DNA of 64,000 bases, taken from NCBI GenBank assembly GCA_905250115.1, contig CAJNOI010000064.1:239633-303632 (forward strand), written 5' to 3'. Source of the stretch: Adineta steineri (Eukaryota; Rotifera; Eurotatoria; Adinetida; Adinetidae). The position numbers and the translations under genes were made by a program. The notes beneath the pieces are model-generated. The model was not told the origin of the DNA, searched no databases, and saw only the letters and a program-made list of their open reading frames with translations. Numbering within the stretch: position 1 is the first letter of the stretch; every line of letters starts with the position of its first letter. Below, piece after piece: positions 48,752 through 60,335 of this stretch.

Positions 48752-51590
48752 TAATACTAATTGAAGTTGTTGAAATTATTGGTTAAAAATACTTATGCTG
48801 CACTAATATAACTTTTAATTATACAACGGACAGAATTTATATCTATTAATTACTACTATCACGGCATGTTATGATAAATATGAGTTCTAAACAGGTGAGA
48901 GATATTTTCTGATAGACTTCGAAATCTATTTTTTTTGTCTACGTAAATTGCTAATATAAAAATATGAGACCTCATATATATATATATTTCATTGTTATTG
49001 AAATCATGAATATATGAAAGAATAAATTATCTTATTCTTGTTGATTTCAAGCATAAATCGAACCATATAATCATCAATTCAAGTTCATGTTGGAGTTTGA
49101 ATTTTGACTAGTTTTCAAAATCAGAGCAAATTTTTTAGAATGTGCATAATAAATTATCTATGAATTCTCATTCGTCTTAATAAGTTTCTAACAGTTATTT
49201 CATATTGACATTAAATGACTTCGTTGTAAAAAAAATAAATTTGAAGAAAGTTTTCATATTCAATAACAATCAATTAAAACGACAGGGATAATATAAAATT
49301 ATACAAATTTGTTGGTAATTCATTTTTATTTCATTTCTTTCATAATTGCTCAGATTAAAAATATTCTTATGAATAGTATGAAAAGTGAAATGTAAGTTTC
49401 GCTTATCAAACAACGAAGGTTAAAGTAGTTTTAACCTTGAAGATGTTTGTTAGTTATAAAAATGTTTTTTTCAAATCGAGAGACGGAAGAATAAAAACAA
49501 TTATAGAAGGCCTCCTGATTACTACTTCTAACAAAATGAATTAAATCAAGATGAATATAGGGGCCTTACAAACAAAAATCACATTGCACGTGGTTGTATT
49601 GATCTTTTTTATGCAATAACAGTCATCCATTAAGTCACTATCAGTCGTCGCTTTTATTTATGATGCAAACTAAAGAAATATCGAAAACGCATGTATAAAT
49701 TGGTAAAATATTATTGATATACATAACGCAAATATATAAGTTTTTCATTATGCCTACTTGTCATATGAAAATAGTTTTGTTATTGTCATGTCTTGATATT
49801 CAATAAAATACGATCTTCGGATAAGGTATCTTTATTGAAAGAAAGAAGAGAGAAAACAACGGATAGAGAGAACGAAGAATGGAAGATATATATATAACAC
49901 ATACATATAACGACAGCTATACATATATATATATATGTGTATATGTTGGATAAAACAGTAACAGAAAGGGAGAACACCATGACACACTGATAGAACATAT
50001 GGATAATTCTATTATCATACTGTTAGATGATCAATTTTTATTTATAGAAATAAATTTTTTTTCTAGATATATACATTTCAATAATATAACAATGGATACA
50101 TCAGAAATAAATCATACTTCAAATAACTACTCATCGATCGAAAATCTTTCCAGCAAGTTCAATCAAATAAAAACAAAAGATTTTTGCTTAGAATTAAAAC
50201 AGTAAAAATCTTTCTTTCTATTCAACTATTTTATTTTTTTCAAATGTGATCTTATAGAACTATACAATCAACATATAAACCATTATTTGTCAAATTAATT
50301 TTATCGGTTTCATTGTTTACAATCCTTTTCTTCTGTTTCGTCGATACTACAAAACCATTATTATCAATCGTAGTTCGACAAAGTAATTCTATAAAATCTG
50401 AATTTGTTCAAAAAAATGAAGAACCATTAATATTTTCCAAATATGCATATTTAAATCAAACTCGTAATGTACTAATACCTAAAATCTAATTTCTAAAATT
50501 CTTATTTTATTAATCTAGCATTCGGAAAATGCTATTGTTTTCTTAGTTGCAAGTTTTAGTGGTGATGTTAAAACAGCTTATAATCCTTATCCAAAACTTC
50601 GCGAAAGAATTATTCAACTTAATGAACGTTTTAATGATAATAATAAAACAGATTTAATTATCTTTCATACTGGTTATCCTTTCCGTGCAGATTTATTATC
50701 AATTATGGAAGCTACTCCTCGTCAAATTGAATTTGTTAATATCGATCATTTATTTTATAAATTTCCATCTGATTTTGATCCTCATATAAGAGATCCAACA
50801 TGGACAAAAAGAGGTAAATGGAATTATCATCATATGTGTAATTTTTGGTTTCAACAAGTATTTGAATTAAAAATCATTCAACGATATCGATACATGATGC
50901 GACTTGATGATGATTCACAAATTTTAGGTAATTTGTTTTTTTTTATGATATTTATTCAAATCCTATTAACTACGATAAATGCTTCTTTTCATAATTTTTA
51001 TTTTATTTAGGTAAATGGCCTAATGTATTTGATATAATATCAAAAGAAAAAGCTGTTTACATAGCTAATAGTAGAGAACTTGACGTTGACTATGTTCTTC
51101 CGGGTATGACACGTGTACGAAATGTTACAAACGATTACATAAATAAAAACAAAATAATTGTACAAAATCCTGAGATGTATGCTGATATATTTAGGCATGT
51201 CGGTGAAATACCAACTTATTGGAATAATTTTGAAGTTGTTGATACATCATTTATGCGGCGAAAGGATGTTATTGATTTTGCTCAAGCTGTTGATGAATCT
51301 CGAGGTGTATTTCTGTATCGATGGGGTGATGCTCCTCTTCGTTATATAACTTTGACACTTTTTGCTAATGAAAAACAAATATTACATCGAGAAAAACTAG
51401 GACTAGGTTATTGTCATCCATGTTAAATAGTTTTAATTATATATGTGAAATAAATAAAATAAAGACAAATATCAACTTGAATATATCATTAAATGAACGA
51501 GTGAGTATGATAAACAGATTAATTTAATTAAGTTCATATTAAAACTATGCATTTTTTAGAACAGTAAAAAAGAATGAAAATAAAATAACT
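48752..51590 (+). repeat. segmental duplication, copy 2
   Basis: Direct paralogue of 37022-40905, shorter because it lacks the 790-bp insertion. A unique segment at about 49780-50060 with TA runs (near 49889 and 49921-49940) replaces the sequence found directly upstream of the gene in copy 1. Confidence 0.9.
50092..51426 (+). CDS. GT15-type alpha-1,2-mannosyltransferase, copy 2
   Basis: Exons 50092-50201, 50258-50468, 50519-50927 and 51011-51426 join to 381 residues. Exon phases and intron positions are identical to copy 1 at 39409-40741, and the protein is highly similar (MRLDDDSQI, FMRRKDVIDFAQAVDESRG and YRWGDAPLRYI all kept). It differs mainly in the stem after the membrane segment and in scattered substitutions (FEVVDTSF, ANEKQI). 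No frameshift or stop, so both copies look functional. The in-frame ATG at 49999 is not used here because the AG acceptor at 50065-50066 and the start context ACAATG match copy 1. The upstream DNA differs from copy 1, so expression may differ. Confidence 0.78.
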
Positions 51591-52355
51591 TTTTTTTTGT
51601 TAGATTATATTAATGAAAGAGGAAGAATATATTGCTAGTCTTGATAAAGATTTCATTGAAAATTATTGTATACAATCAGTCAAAACTTTTTCACAATAAA
51701 TAATTCATCTCATAAGAAAAACCGCATTATGATTTAAAGATAGAGATGATGACGTTAAGAAATTTTCCTATAGATATATTATCATTCTTCTCAATATTCA
51801 CTAAATACTTCTCAGAAATCGAATTCACATTTTATACTGATAACTTCTTCCATTTAGTATAAAAATGTAATATGAAAAAGACTGTCGTACAAGATTTCTA
51901 TAGGAAATTTGATTATACTTTATATAATAGATTATTATGAATAGCATGTTATGATACTACTAGCGAAATTGCTGGAAGCATATCGAGTTTACTTTAAAAC
52001 TCAATACATAGTATCGTTAATTCGGATGAAAGAGATAAACTGGTCGTATTAAACAATCGATGATGCTTTATATTCTTTCTGCTTCGAGATTAAATAATAG
52101 GCATATATAGAAACTTATAACGTATTAGGTAATAATGCTTCGCTTGTTCTTTCATATTTCTTTTCTTTCCTGTGTACACTTTTTCTTACTATCTAGAGTA
52201 CATCAAAATAAAATAGAAAGTGACATGCACACATGCAAACGTAAGAAAAGAAGAAAAAAAACGAATAACGTGTTTATAATTCATCTGTGTATATCTAGTA
52301 TTGACATTCTTTGCTTTTAAGTTACTTTTTTCGAGATATTAACGAAGACAAAAAT
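51591..52355. other. intergenic
   Basis: AT-rich, no supported gene; the frame at 52135-52320 is low complexity. Confidence 0.5.
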
Positions 52356-53336
52356 ATGTTCTTGATTTGTTTAATATTATTATTCATATTCTATATAAGT
52401 TATCGATTGTATCAACATTTATATTTATCAAAAGATATTAATCCAAATGGTAAATATGTACTTATAACAGGATGTGATACTGGTTTTGGTCATACATTAG
52501 CTATTGAACTTGATAAACAAGGTTTTAATGTTTTTGCCGGAATCTATAATCAAGAAAATCAAATATCATTTCAAAATAAACTTTCATCACGTGCTATTGT
52601 ATTTCATCTTGATATAACTCAATCATCACATATTGATGCAGCCTATAAACTAGTTAAAGAAAAAACAAATACATTACATGCACTTGTTAATAATGCTGGT
52701 ATCGATCAAGATTGTTTAATCGATTGGATTACACTTGATTTTATGAGAAAAATGATGGAAGTAAATTTTTTTGGACATGTTTCTATGACAAAAACATTTT
52801 TACCATTATTAATAACTAAACAAGATTCACGTGTAGTTAATTTATGTTCAGTTGCAGGTTATATGGTTGCACCAACTATGTCATCTTATTGTGCTTCAAA
52901 ATTTGCCTTCGAAGCATTTTCTGATTGTCTTCGTCGTGAAATGCATGCATGGAAATTACGTGTTAGTATCATTGAACCTGGTTATATGCGAACACCTATA
53001 GTTGAAGGACATGTTGAAACAATGAAAAAACTATGGAATGAACTTCCTGTTGATACTAAAGATCGATGGGGTGAAGATTATCTTAATAATATAGTAAATA
53101 AACGATCACAGAATTTATTTATTTATCTTGCTGAAAACCCTATGAAAGTAGTACGTGCACTTCAACATGCGGTTACTAATACACATCCACATATCCGTTA
53201 TCGACCAGGTTGGCAATCAAGTTTACTCTTTTTTCCACTCTCAATGCTTCCTGCTTGGTTCGCTGATTTCATATTGTATTATGGACGAGGTGCAAATGTT
53301 ACACCAGCTGGTGTTTATAAACAAGCTAAAGAATAA
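52356..53336 (+). CDS. short-chain dehydrogenase, retinol dehydrogenase / 17-beta-HSD6-like (SDR9C)
   Basis: An intronless 326-residue protein from ATG 52356. The N-terminal membrane anchor is MFLICLILLFIFYISYRL. Cofactor motif TGCDTGFG (38-45), NNAG (112-115), catalytic Ser165 and YCASK with Tyr178 and Lys182. The TGCDSGFG-type motif and the C-terminal half (IEPGYMRTP, RYRPGW, FFPLSMLPAWFADFIL) match the vertebrate RDH5/RDH16/HSD17B6 group, which oxidise or reduce retinoids or steroids on the ER membrane with NAD(H). The exact substrate is not determinable. Convergent with the first Ly6-like gene, 87 bp apart. Confidence 0.88.
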   Translation: MFLICLILLFIFYISYRLYQHLYLSKDINPNGKYVLITGCDTGFGHTLAIELDKQGFNVFAGIYNQENQISFQNKLSSRAIVFHLDITQSSHIDAAYKLVKEKTNTLHALVNNAGIDQDCLIDWITLDFMRKMMEVNFFGHVSMTKTFLPLLITKQDSRVVNLCSVAGYMVAPTMSSYCASKFAFEAFSDCLRREMHAWKLRVSIIEPGYMRTPIVEGHVETMKKLWNELPVDTKDRWGEDYLNNIVNKRSQNLFIYLAENPMKVVRALQHAVTNTHPHIRYRPGWQSSLLFFPLSMLPAWFADFILYYGRGANVTPAGVYKQAKE

Positions 53337-53423
53337 TTTAGAAAACATATTTTATTTTTAGAAATCAATAGAGATGATACAACTATATTTTAATAAATAT
53401 AAAATTCGAATTTTTTTTTCGAT

Positions 53424-54257
53424 TTACAAATAAAAGATTTTCATAAAAATCGAAAATAGAAGACAAATTGATGAAATATCTCTGAATTTATTATTGCCCT
53501 TGTTTAGAAAAAGATCAAAATCAAATTGAATATCACTTTTCTGTCGTATTAAATCGCCTGTTTCTATTGCATTGCAACCTCTTTGTTGACATTCAATCAT
53601 CCACATATCATGTCGTTCACGATTATTCATAAAAAATTTCACTTGACGTGTAATAAAATTTTCAATAATATCATCCATAACACAATTTGAACATACTTCT
53701 ACTGGTTTCGATTCAATATATTCTTGAGTTGCACATTGTTTACAAGTATTTTGATCCATTTCAGTTTCACATGACATACTACTATTTGCAAAGAAATTAC
53801 ATAAACTACCATGAAATTGATTATTTATTTCAAGAATTTGAGAAAGTGTATTGAAACTATCATCAGATTTTAATGATTTTAATAAACGTTTTAATATTAT
53901 TGGACTATTACATTGTTCGGTTGAACATATAAAATCAAGTGATTTTGTCCATTGTAGTTGAGAAGCAGTATTAGTCAATGTGATAGTATTTTGAAGGTTA
54001 TATCGATTTGATATGCTGTTTCTTTCACCACCTGGCATAAGCATTAGTATAGTTTGATTAGGATTTTGCGTCCATGTTACATGAATTGAACATTCCATTT
54101 GTTCACTTATCATCGTACAATCTTTTAGATTTTCTGGTATAGTATCAGCTGTTATAATCGTATTAAAAATATTAGATTCTCGAGGACAATTATGACAAGT
54201 TAATTGGCATTGAATTGAATAGAATAATTGAAATAGTATAAAAAACAAGAATAACAT
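53424..54257 (-). CDS. Ly6/uPAR-like GPI-type surface protein 1
   Basis: A 277-residue intronless frame. Signal peptide (MLFLFFILFQLFYSIQC), then paired cysteines in a three-finger-like pattern: CHNC at the start, C..CSI, and CSTEQCNSP closing the first domain. A second cysteine-rich half (C.TEMDQNTCKQC, VCSNC, ECQQRGCNAI) suggests two domains. The C-terminal hydrophobic tail (ISSICLLFSIFMKIFYL) after a small linker fits GPI attachment. First of three tandem paralogues. Function unknown; membership in the Ly6/uPAR superfamily is by cysteine pattern only. Confidence 0.65.
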   Translation of the reverse strand: MLFLFFILFQLFYSIQCQLTCHNCPRESNIFNTIITADTIPENLKDCTMISEQMECSIHVTWTQNPNQTILMLMPGGERNSISNRYNLQNTITLTNTASQLQWTKSLDFICSTEQCNSPIILKRLLKSLKSDDSFNTLSQILEINNQFHGSLCNFFANSSMSCETEMDQNTCKQCATQEYIESKPVEVCSNCVMDDIIENFITRQVKFFMNNRERHDMWMIECQQRGCNAIETGDLIRQKSDIQFDFDLFLNKGNNKFRDISSICLLFSIFMKIFYL

Positions 54258-54531
54258 TGTTTTGTTGATATTATATTATTATCAAGTTAAAATAAATATA
54301 TACGTGAAAATGTTTGTCTGATATTAAATAAAAAGATTCAAGATATATAAATAGAAAAAGATAAAGATTTTCTACTGTGTAAATATCTTCATTTGCTATC
54401 TTTTATAATATATATTATCTATTCTTTAGACAGACACCTATCTTTGATTGTTAGAATTAATTTTTTACTTAAAAAAATACATTTTTATTAAAGATTAAAA
54501 CAAATAAAGTCTGATTACATTTATAATTTAG

Positions 54532-55398
54532 TTAATTAAGAAGTTTTGTTATAACGATAAGAAAAAGTATCATATTTTTGTTAATCGATGATAAAATACT
54601 TGATTTATTAGCATCTAAAAATTTGGTAAAATCAAAGTCAGCTATACTCTTTTGTCGAACCATATTGCCATTATCATAGGTATTACAATCTTTAAATCGA
54701 CATTCTAAAAGCCAATGATCCGAACGTGTACGATCGGTCATATTAAAATTGACTTCATGGGATATAAATGATTCATCAGTATCGAACGGTAAACAATTTG
54801 AACATAATCCGACTGGACCATGATCACTTATTCCTTGAAAAAAACATTCTTGACAAGCCATCGGTGGTATACCAATATTACAATCTGGTGATGTATAATT
54901 TGTCGAGAATTTACACCAATTTCCATCAAACGGTTCATCACTTCTAAGTAAATATTCAAGTTCATTAAAATTATCATTTAATGTTACTGATTCTAGTATA
55001 CGTTTTAAGTTAGTTAAGCTATTACATTGATCCGTTGAGCATATATATGAAATTCCTCGATTCCAAATAAGGGTAGAATTTAGGTTTTCCATTTCAACAT
55101 TAGTAACAAGTGAATGATCTACAGATATTGTTCTTCCATCACCTCTTGCATGTAATTCTATTTTTGTTTTATCTGGATCTCGGCTCCATATAACATCCAT
55201 AAAACAAGCATCTACATTGTCGATCGTTGTACAATGATTAAGTTGATCGGGTACATTATTTACAGTAATAAAATAATCGAAATTATTTGTATCAATTGGG
55301 CAGTTAAAACAAGTTATTGTACATGAAATTGAATATATAATATTAAATATTATGAATAAACAAAAAAGCATGTTCGTAGTTTGAATTACTAAATGCAT
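54532..55398 (-). CDS. Ly6/uPAR-like GPI-type surface protein 2
   Basis: 288 residues, intronless. ATG 55371 (MLFCLFIIFNIIYSISC) gives a signal peptide aligned with its two neighbours and is the likelier start than ATG 55398, which adds nine residues. The cysteine plan is shared with its neighbours: CFNC, CSTDQCNSL, CQEC, LCSNC, ECRFKDCNTY. The C-terminus ends in a hydrophobic tail (MILFLIVITKLLN). The motif D(F/L)T/NKF near the tail is shared by all three. Direct tandem duplicate, same strand. Confidence 0.65.
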   Translation of the reverse strand: MHLVIQTTNMLFCLFIIFNIIYSISCTITCFNCPIDTNNFDYFITVNNVPDQLNHCTTIDNVDACFMDVIWSRDPDKTKIELHARGDGRTISVDHSLVTNVEMENLNSTLIWNRGISYICSTDQCNSLTNLKRILESVTLNDNFNELEYLLRSDEPFDGNWCKFSTNYTSPDCNIGIPPMACQECFFQGISDHGPVGLCSNCLPFDTDESFISHEVNFNMTDRTRSDHWLLECRFKDCNTYDNGNMVRQKSIADFDFTKFLDANKSSILSSINKNMILFLIVITKLLN

Positions 55399-55625
55399 TT
55401 GATAACAGTTAAAAAGATTCTAAAGTATGTAAGTATGAAAAGATAAATATTTTTTCTTTCATTGTTGTTATCATTATAAAGACTTTTTTTCATTATGAAT
55501 CACATTTCAAGTAAATTTATTATTAAAATTATTAGAAATAAGAAATATTGGTGTATGATAACAAAACAAAAGAATATTTTAAATGCTATAATAAGTTTTT
55601 GAAAAAAACGGAAGTTTATTTTTAT

Positions 55626-56459
55626 TTAATAAAGAAATTTGTTTAAAAAAATGATGAAAATCATAACCATATTAATCATTATTGATAATGAGAATCGGTT
55701 TTGTCCATTATTAAAAAATTTATTAAAATCAAAGTCCATTGCACTTTTTTCATGAATAAGATCGGCATTACTTAATGAATTACATTTGTCTGCTTGACAT
55801 AGAACCTGCCAAATATTAGAGCGTGTTCGATCATTCATATTAAACATTACTGTATATGATAAAGAATTATCCACACTTTCAGTTGAACAAGTTGCGCATA
55901 CTTGCGTTGTCTTTTCATCATTCTGTACTGCTAATGAACATTGTCTACATAACTCAGTTGGTATTGTAGGATCGCATTCAATAGTAGTTGTATTTGAAAC
56001 ACGAACACACCATGCACCTTGAAATGGTTGTTGAGGTTTGATCATGTTTTCAATTTCGTCAAGATGACTTGTTACTGTTAGTGAATTTATCAAACGTTTT
56101 ATTTGACCCAAACTATTACATTCATCAGTTGAACATATATATTCCAGAACTTGTTCCGCATCTAATTCCTCACGATACTCGTAACCTGTACCGACATTAA
56201 GTGCATGGTCAGTTGATATAGATTTTTTAGTATCACCACCAGTGACTACTATTTCGGTTTTGCCTATATTATATAGCCATATAATCCTTACAGTACATTG
56301 ATCCATGGGTTTTAATACGCAGCCGTTGAGTTTTTCAGGCATGTGTTCATTAGTAATATTATAATTAAAAACATTTTCACTGCCAGGACAATCATAACAA
56401 GATATAGCACATGAAACTGAATATAATATGTGACACGTTATAAATAAATAAAACAACAT
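55626..56459 (-). CDS. Ly6/uPAR-like GPI-type surface protein 3
   Basis: 277 residues, intronless. Signal peptide MLFYLFITCHILYSVSC, then CYDC, CSTDECNSL, CRQC, VCATC and CQADKCNSL in the same order as the two neighbours, and a hydrophobic C-terminal tail (MINMVMIFIIFLNKFLY). The three copies share the FDFNKFF-type motif before the tail but only modest identity, so the duplications are not recent. Confidence 0.65.
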   Translation of the reverse strand: MLFYLFITCHILYSVSCAISCYDCPGSENVFNYNITNEHMPEKLNGCVLKPMDQCTVRIIWLYNIGKTEIVVTGGDTKKSISTDHALNVGTGYEYREELDAEQVLEYICSTDECNSLGQIKRLINSLTVTSHLDEIENMIKPQQPFQGAWCVRVSNTTTIECDPTIPTELCRQCSLAVQNDEKTTQVCATCSTESVDNSLSYTVMFNMNDRTRSNIWQVLCQADKCNSLSNADLIHEKSAMDFDFNKFFNNGQNRFSLSIMINMVMIFIIFLNKFLY

Positions 56460-58417
56460 TTTCTTTTAAAACTAAGGATAAATGAAATTGTCTGTTTGAT
56501 ATTATGTTGACAAACCCAAGATATATAACAACAACAAAAAAAAGAGATAAGCAATTCTATAATACACGTGTTTGAGTTAAAAAATATTCTTTATTTTTTA
56601 TTTCGCTTATATTATTCATTCAATTTAGATGTTAAACTAACTAAACAACTAATTTTTTTTCTAGTTGGTAGAATATATGTATAAAATATTTTGATTTATT
56701 TCATATAATGTTGTCAACATCAACTTTTTTTTCTATATAATAATAATAATATTATTCTTTGTTAGCAACGGAAGTAAATAGCTCAGTTATGACATAAATC
56801 ATATTCACAAACCAAAGTACCCGTGATAGTAGTTATTCTTATGTTGTCTCTACTTTAATTATACGACATTTTTATCGTTCTTGTGTTTCATGATATTCTT
56901 GTCTTAGTAAACAAAGTCACACAGTTTTTTTATTATTGTTATTATAGATAAATAATATGAATTATCCAGAGTAATTTTGTTTTTTCAGTTTATGATAATT
57001 AAAAAAAAACAAATTATTTTATTCATTAACAAGTAAATTGTATCTATATAGTTTAATTAGGGGAAAGTTTTCAATATTATAAAGAAAAAAATAGAACAAA
57101 GTCAAAAGGACATTTAATTTTTTATATTATAATATTCTCATTATACTTCTATCCATAACACATTTATGACACTTGAAATAACTATCCAGCTGTTATTTGC
57201 ATGCAATGATTACGTATGTTTACCTTGAATATAATTAATTTAGAAACTATACAGTCTAGAAAAACTATTCATTTTTAAAATATTTTAATATTTCATCTTA
57301 TTTTTTGAATTGCTATTCGATGATCTTAACGACAAAAATTTTTTTTATAACTCATTTAATATCTTAGTGAATAGTTTTGCTATAGGCTTACTTCTTGATA
57401 TGATAATCTTTGTAATCATTTAGTTAGCCTACAAACAATTGCCAAACTTTCCAGAATTTCCGGTACACACAAAAATACAAATATATATTAAAAAAAACAG
57501 TATTTTCTCTCTTGTAATTATACCAAGATTATATATAGAAAATTATGATTTACGTGGTAATAGACAAACTTATTTTGTTTCTAACAGGAACTAATATTAT
57601 ATAAACATGAAAAGACTCCCGTGACTTGCTGTTAAAGTAAATAGAAAAAGAAAAAAAGTATCCTATAATTATCAATATGAGTAGTTATAAAAATAGTGAT
57701 GCTCATATATAATCAAAACAATGAAGGGTTTCAAATATATTTTTTAACAAACAAAATAATATGACAGTATCAACCTACACTTCTATAGTTTTCTCAACGT
57801 TTCTCTATACAAGAATATTATTGGGTATTTTCTTTTTCTGTGTCTTTTATTATTCTACACTATTATTTAGTCGAAGAAATATTAATCAGAAGAAAATATC
57901 ATCTCTATTTTGTTTTTGAGCGACAACTGCTAATTTATTGAGTGATGAATGTATTCATTCTGATTAGAACAATCGTAATGTTATATTTGATTTTATTTAT
58001 TATTAAGGTCAGAATAATTTCTGTGTAGATTAGTGAGTGAATAAAAGGTCAGAATTTGTTTTTGGAAAGTACTTAACCTTAAAACATATGTCATCATATG
58101 TAAAGAAATAGACTTAGAATACTTTTTAATTACTTTTTTTTTGGAATACAGCATGTTATTAGTACTCGTACTGTAAAGGTAATATTCTTATTCTCTATAT
58201 GATAAGGTTTAAAGAAAGCATGACAACGTATTATTGCGATTATAAATGAAATGCCTATCACGTGTGTTTTTAATAAAACTGTCAAAGTACGTCTTTATTT
58301 AAGTATATAACACCATTTAATACTTTCTTAGCCTGAGATTATGTTACGCCTGTAGGTAAAAATTTTATTTTTTTTTAGATATAACTCTATGAACATGTTC
58401 ATTCCTCAATATTAAAT
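56460..58417. other. intergenic, AT-rich
   Basis: Two kilobases without a supported gene or repeat. Ends with the AG acceptor at 58377-58378, 40 nt before the start of GPCR 3. Confidence 0.5.
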
Positions 58418-59392
58418 ATGCTAGACAGGAATATATCTGAAACACTTGATCATATATCTATACAAGTTAATCGTTATTTTTCCATTTTTATTTTTCTCTT
58501 TGGTACTACTGGTAATATACTTAATTGTCTCGTTTTATCTCGACCATCTCTTCGTTCAAATCCATGTACTTTCTATTTTCTTATTTCATCAATTGCAAAT
58601 ATTATTTCCATTACTTGTGGTTTAACTTCAAGGATACTATCCGGATGGAATATGGATTTAACAAGTACAAATGCATTTCTTTGTAAATTTCGTGCTTTTA
58701 TTATGTTAGTTTCAAGGTCAATTGCTTTTTGGCTTATAGCACTTGCAACAGTCGATCGTTGGCTTTTATCATCCTATCGACATCAACGACGACAATATAG
58801 TTCTTTAAAAAATGCTCAACAAGGAACGATTGCTATTATTATCTTGTCGTCATTTCTCTATTGTCAAGTATTGTATTGTTATGATGCTAATATGATTTTA
58901 GCACCACTCCGTTGCTATGGTAAAACAATTACATGTCGTTTAGTAACTGATTTAACATATGCATTAGTAACAATCTTATGTCCGTTATTAATTATGTGTA
59001 TATTCGGTTTGATGACAATATCAAATATAGGTCGAATACATTCCAATAAATCAACACAATCAAAATTACTTGATATAAACGATAAGAATAAAAAAACAAT
59101 AAAACCTAAAAAACAAAAAAGAAAACGAATTGATCGATATTTACGCCATGTACTTTTTGTTCAAATTATATTTCTAACTATTCTTACAATTCCACAAGTT
59201 ATTGAGAAATTATATACAACATTAACAATGAATCAAACGAAATCATCATTAAATGTAACAATAGATAATTTTATCTATAATATTGTTCTTCTATTAACAT
59301 ATCTTGCAAGTGGAATGCCATTTTATATCTATACATTAAGTGGTGGAAATACATTTCGTAATGCACTTATGGATCTGTTCAAAACAAAATAA
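58418..59392 (+). CDS. rhodopsin-like GPCR 3
   Basis: An intronless 324-residue protein, closest to GPCR 4 in this window (nearly identical over TM1-TM3). Motifs: TGNILNCLVL in TM1, DRW (VDRWLLSS) at the TM3 end, CYGKTITC in loop 2, a basic third loop (KPKKQKRKRIDRYLRHVLF), and SGMPFYIYTLSGG in TM7 replacing NPxxY. The N-terminus carries one NxS sequon. A long T-run plus AG (58377-58378) lies upstream. Confidence 0.87.
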   Translation: MLDRNISETLDHISIQVNRYFSIFIFLFGTTGNILNCLVLSRPSLRSNPCTFYFLISSIANIISITCGLTSRILSGWNMDLTSTNAFLCKFRAFIMLVSRSIAFWLIALATVDRWLLSSYRHQRRQYSSLKNAQQGTIAIIILSSFLYCQVLYCYDANMILAPLRCYGKTITCRLVTDLTYALVTILCPLLIMCIFGLMTISNIGRIHSNKSTQSKLLDINDKNKKTIKPKKQKRKRIDRYLRHVLFVQIIFLTILTIPQVIEKLYTTLTMNQTKSSLNVTIDNFIYNIVLLLTYLASGMPFYIYTLSGGNTFRNALMDLFKTK

Positions 59393-59947
59393 AGCGCATT
59401 ACTATTGTATTTTTGTACATTAAAAATAGACATAGAATTCAAATAAATACTGCATATATCTGAATAAAATAAAAACTATAGGAAAATAGTTTTATTATAA
59501 AAGATGTCCTAAATTGATTGTTTACGATTAATAAGAATTTATTGATAGAAAACAGGGTTTTTTTTGTCTATGAATATTGTTATTTCTATACTAGAATTTA
59601 TCACTTATTAAGATAAATTTATTTTTCCGCCAAAATGCACTTGAGGATCTATATCGAAATCTTTTAATCAGACGTATATATATATATATCCATTTAATGC
59701 GGTTTATATAAAATAAAACCGAAAATGATAAGTTCTACTTTTCCTTTGAAGAATATATAATAGGTAGTATCAGGTTATGTTGCGTTCTTCTATTAAGACA
59801 ACTATCACATGTGAAAGATTCTAAAGATATATATATATAAGATTACGTGTAATATGATCTTTTAAGCATTTATTTTTAACTATGACCTTTAAATGACGGA
59901 TATATCCTTGACATTTATATATATTGAACAGTGTTTCACTGCAATTT

Positions 59948-60335
59948 AATGATTATTTTTCTCGATCATCTCTTCGTTCAAACTCATGTACTTTTTATTT
60001 TCTTATTTATTTTTGGTTTAACTTCAAAAACAATGTCCAGATGAGATCTAGATTTGACAGATAAATTTCTTTGTACCTCTCGTGCTTTTATCATGCTGAT
60101 TTCGAGGTCAAGTACTGCAACTGATTAATAGCTTTCATCATGTAGTGAATATTAACGATAACAATTTAACCCTAGAAAAGATGCTCAGCACGGAAGATTT
60201 TGTATTATGATTTTATCATGTGCTCGCTTCTCTATTGTCAAGTGTTGTATTGTTATGATGCTAATATAATTTTAGTATCAGTTTATTGTTACCAGAAAAC
60301 AATCACGTGTCGTTTAGTAACTAATTTAACGAGCG
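59948..60335 (+). pseudogene. decayed GPCR of the GPCR 3/4 type
   Basis: Nucleotide similarity to GPCR 3 and 4 in order: CGATCATCTCTTCGTTCAAA (end of TM1), TTTGGTTTAACTTCAA (TM2), CGTGCTTTTATCATG (TM3), CTATTGTCAAGTG and TATTGTTATGATGCTAATAT (loop 2), CGTGTCGTTTAGTAACT (TM5 start). Several deletions (part of TM2 and the TM3 DRW region) and in-frame stops are present, and the 3' half is absent. It lies between the two intact paralogues, the remnant of a third tandem copy. Confidence 0.88.
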
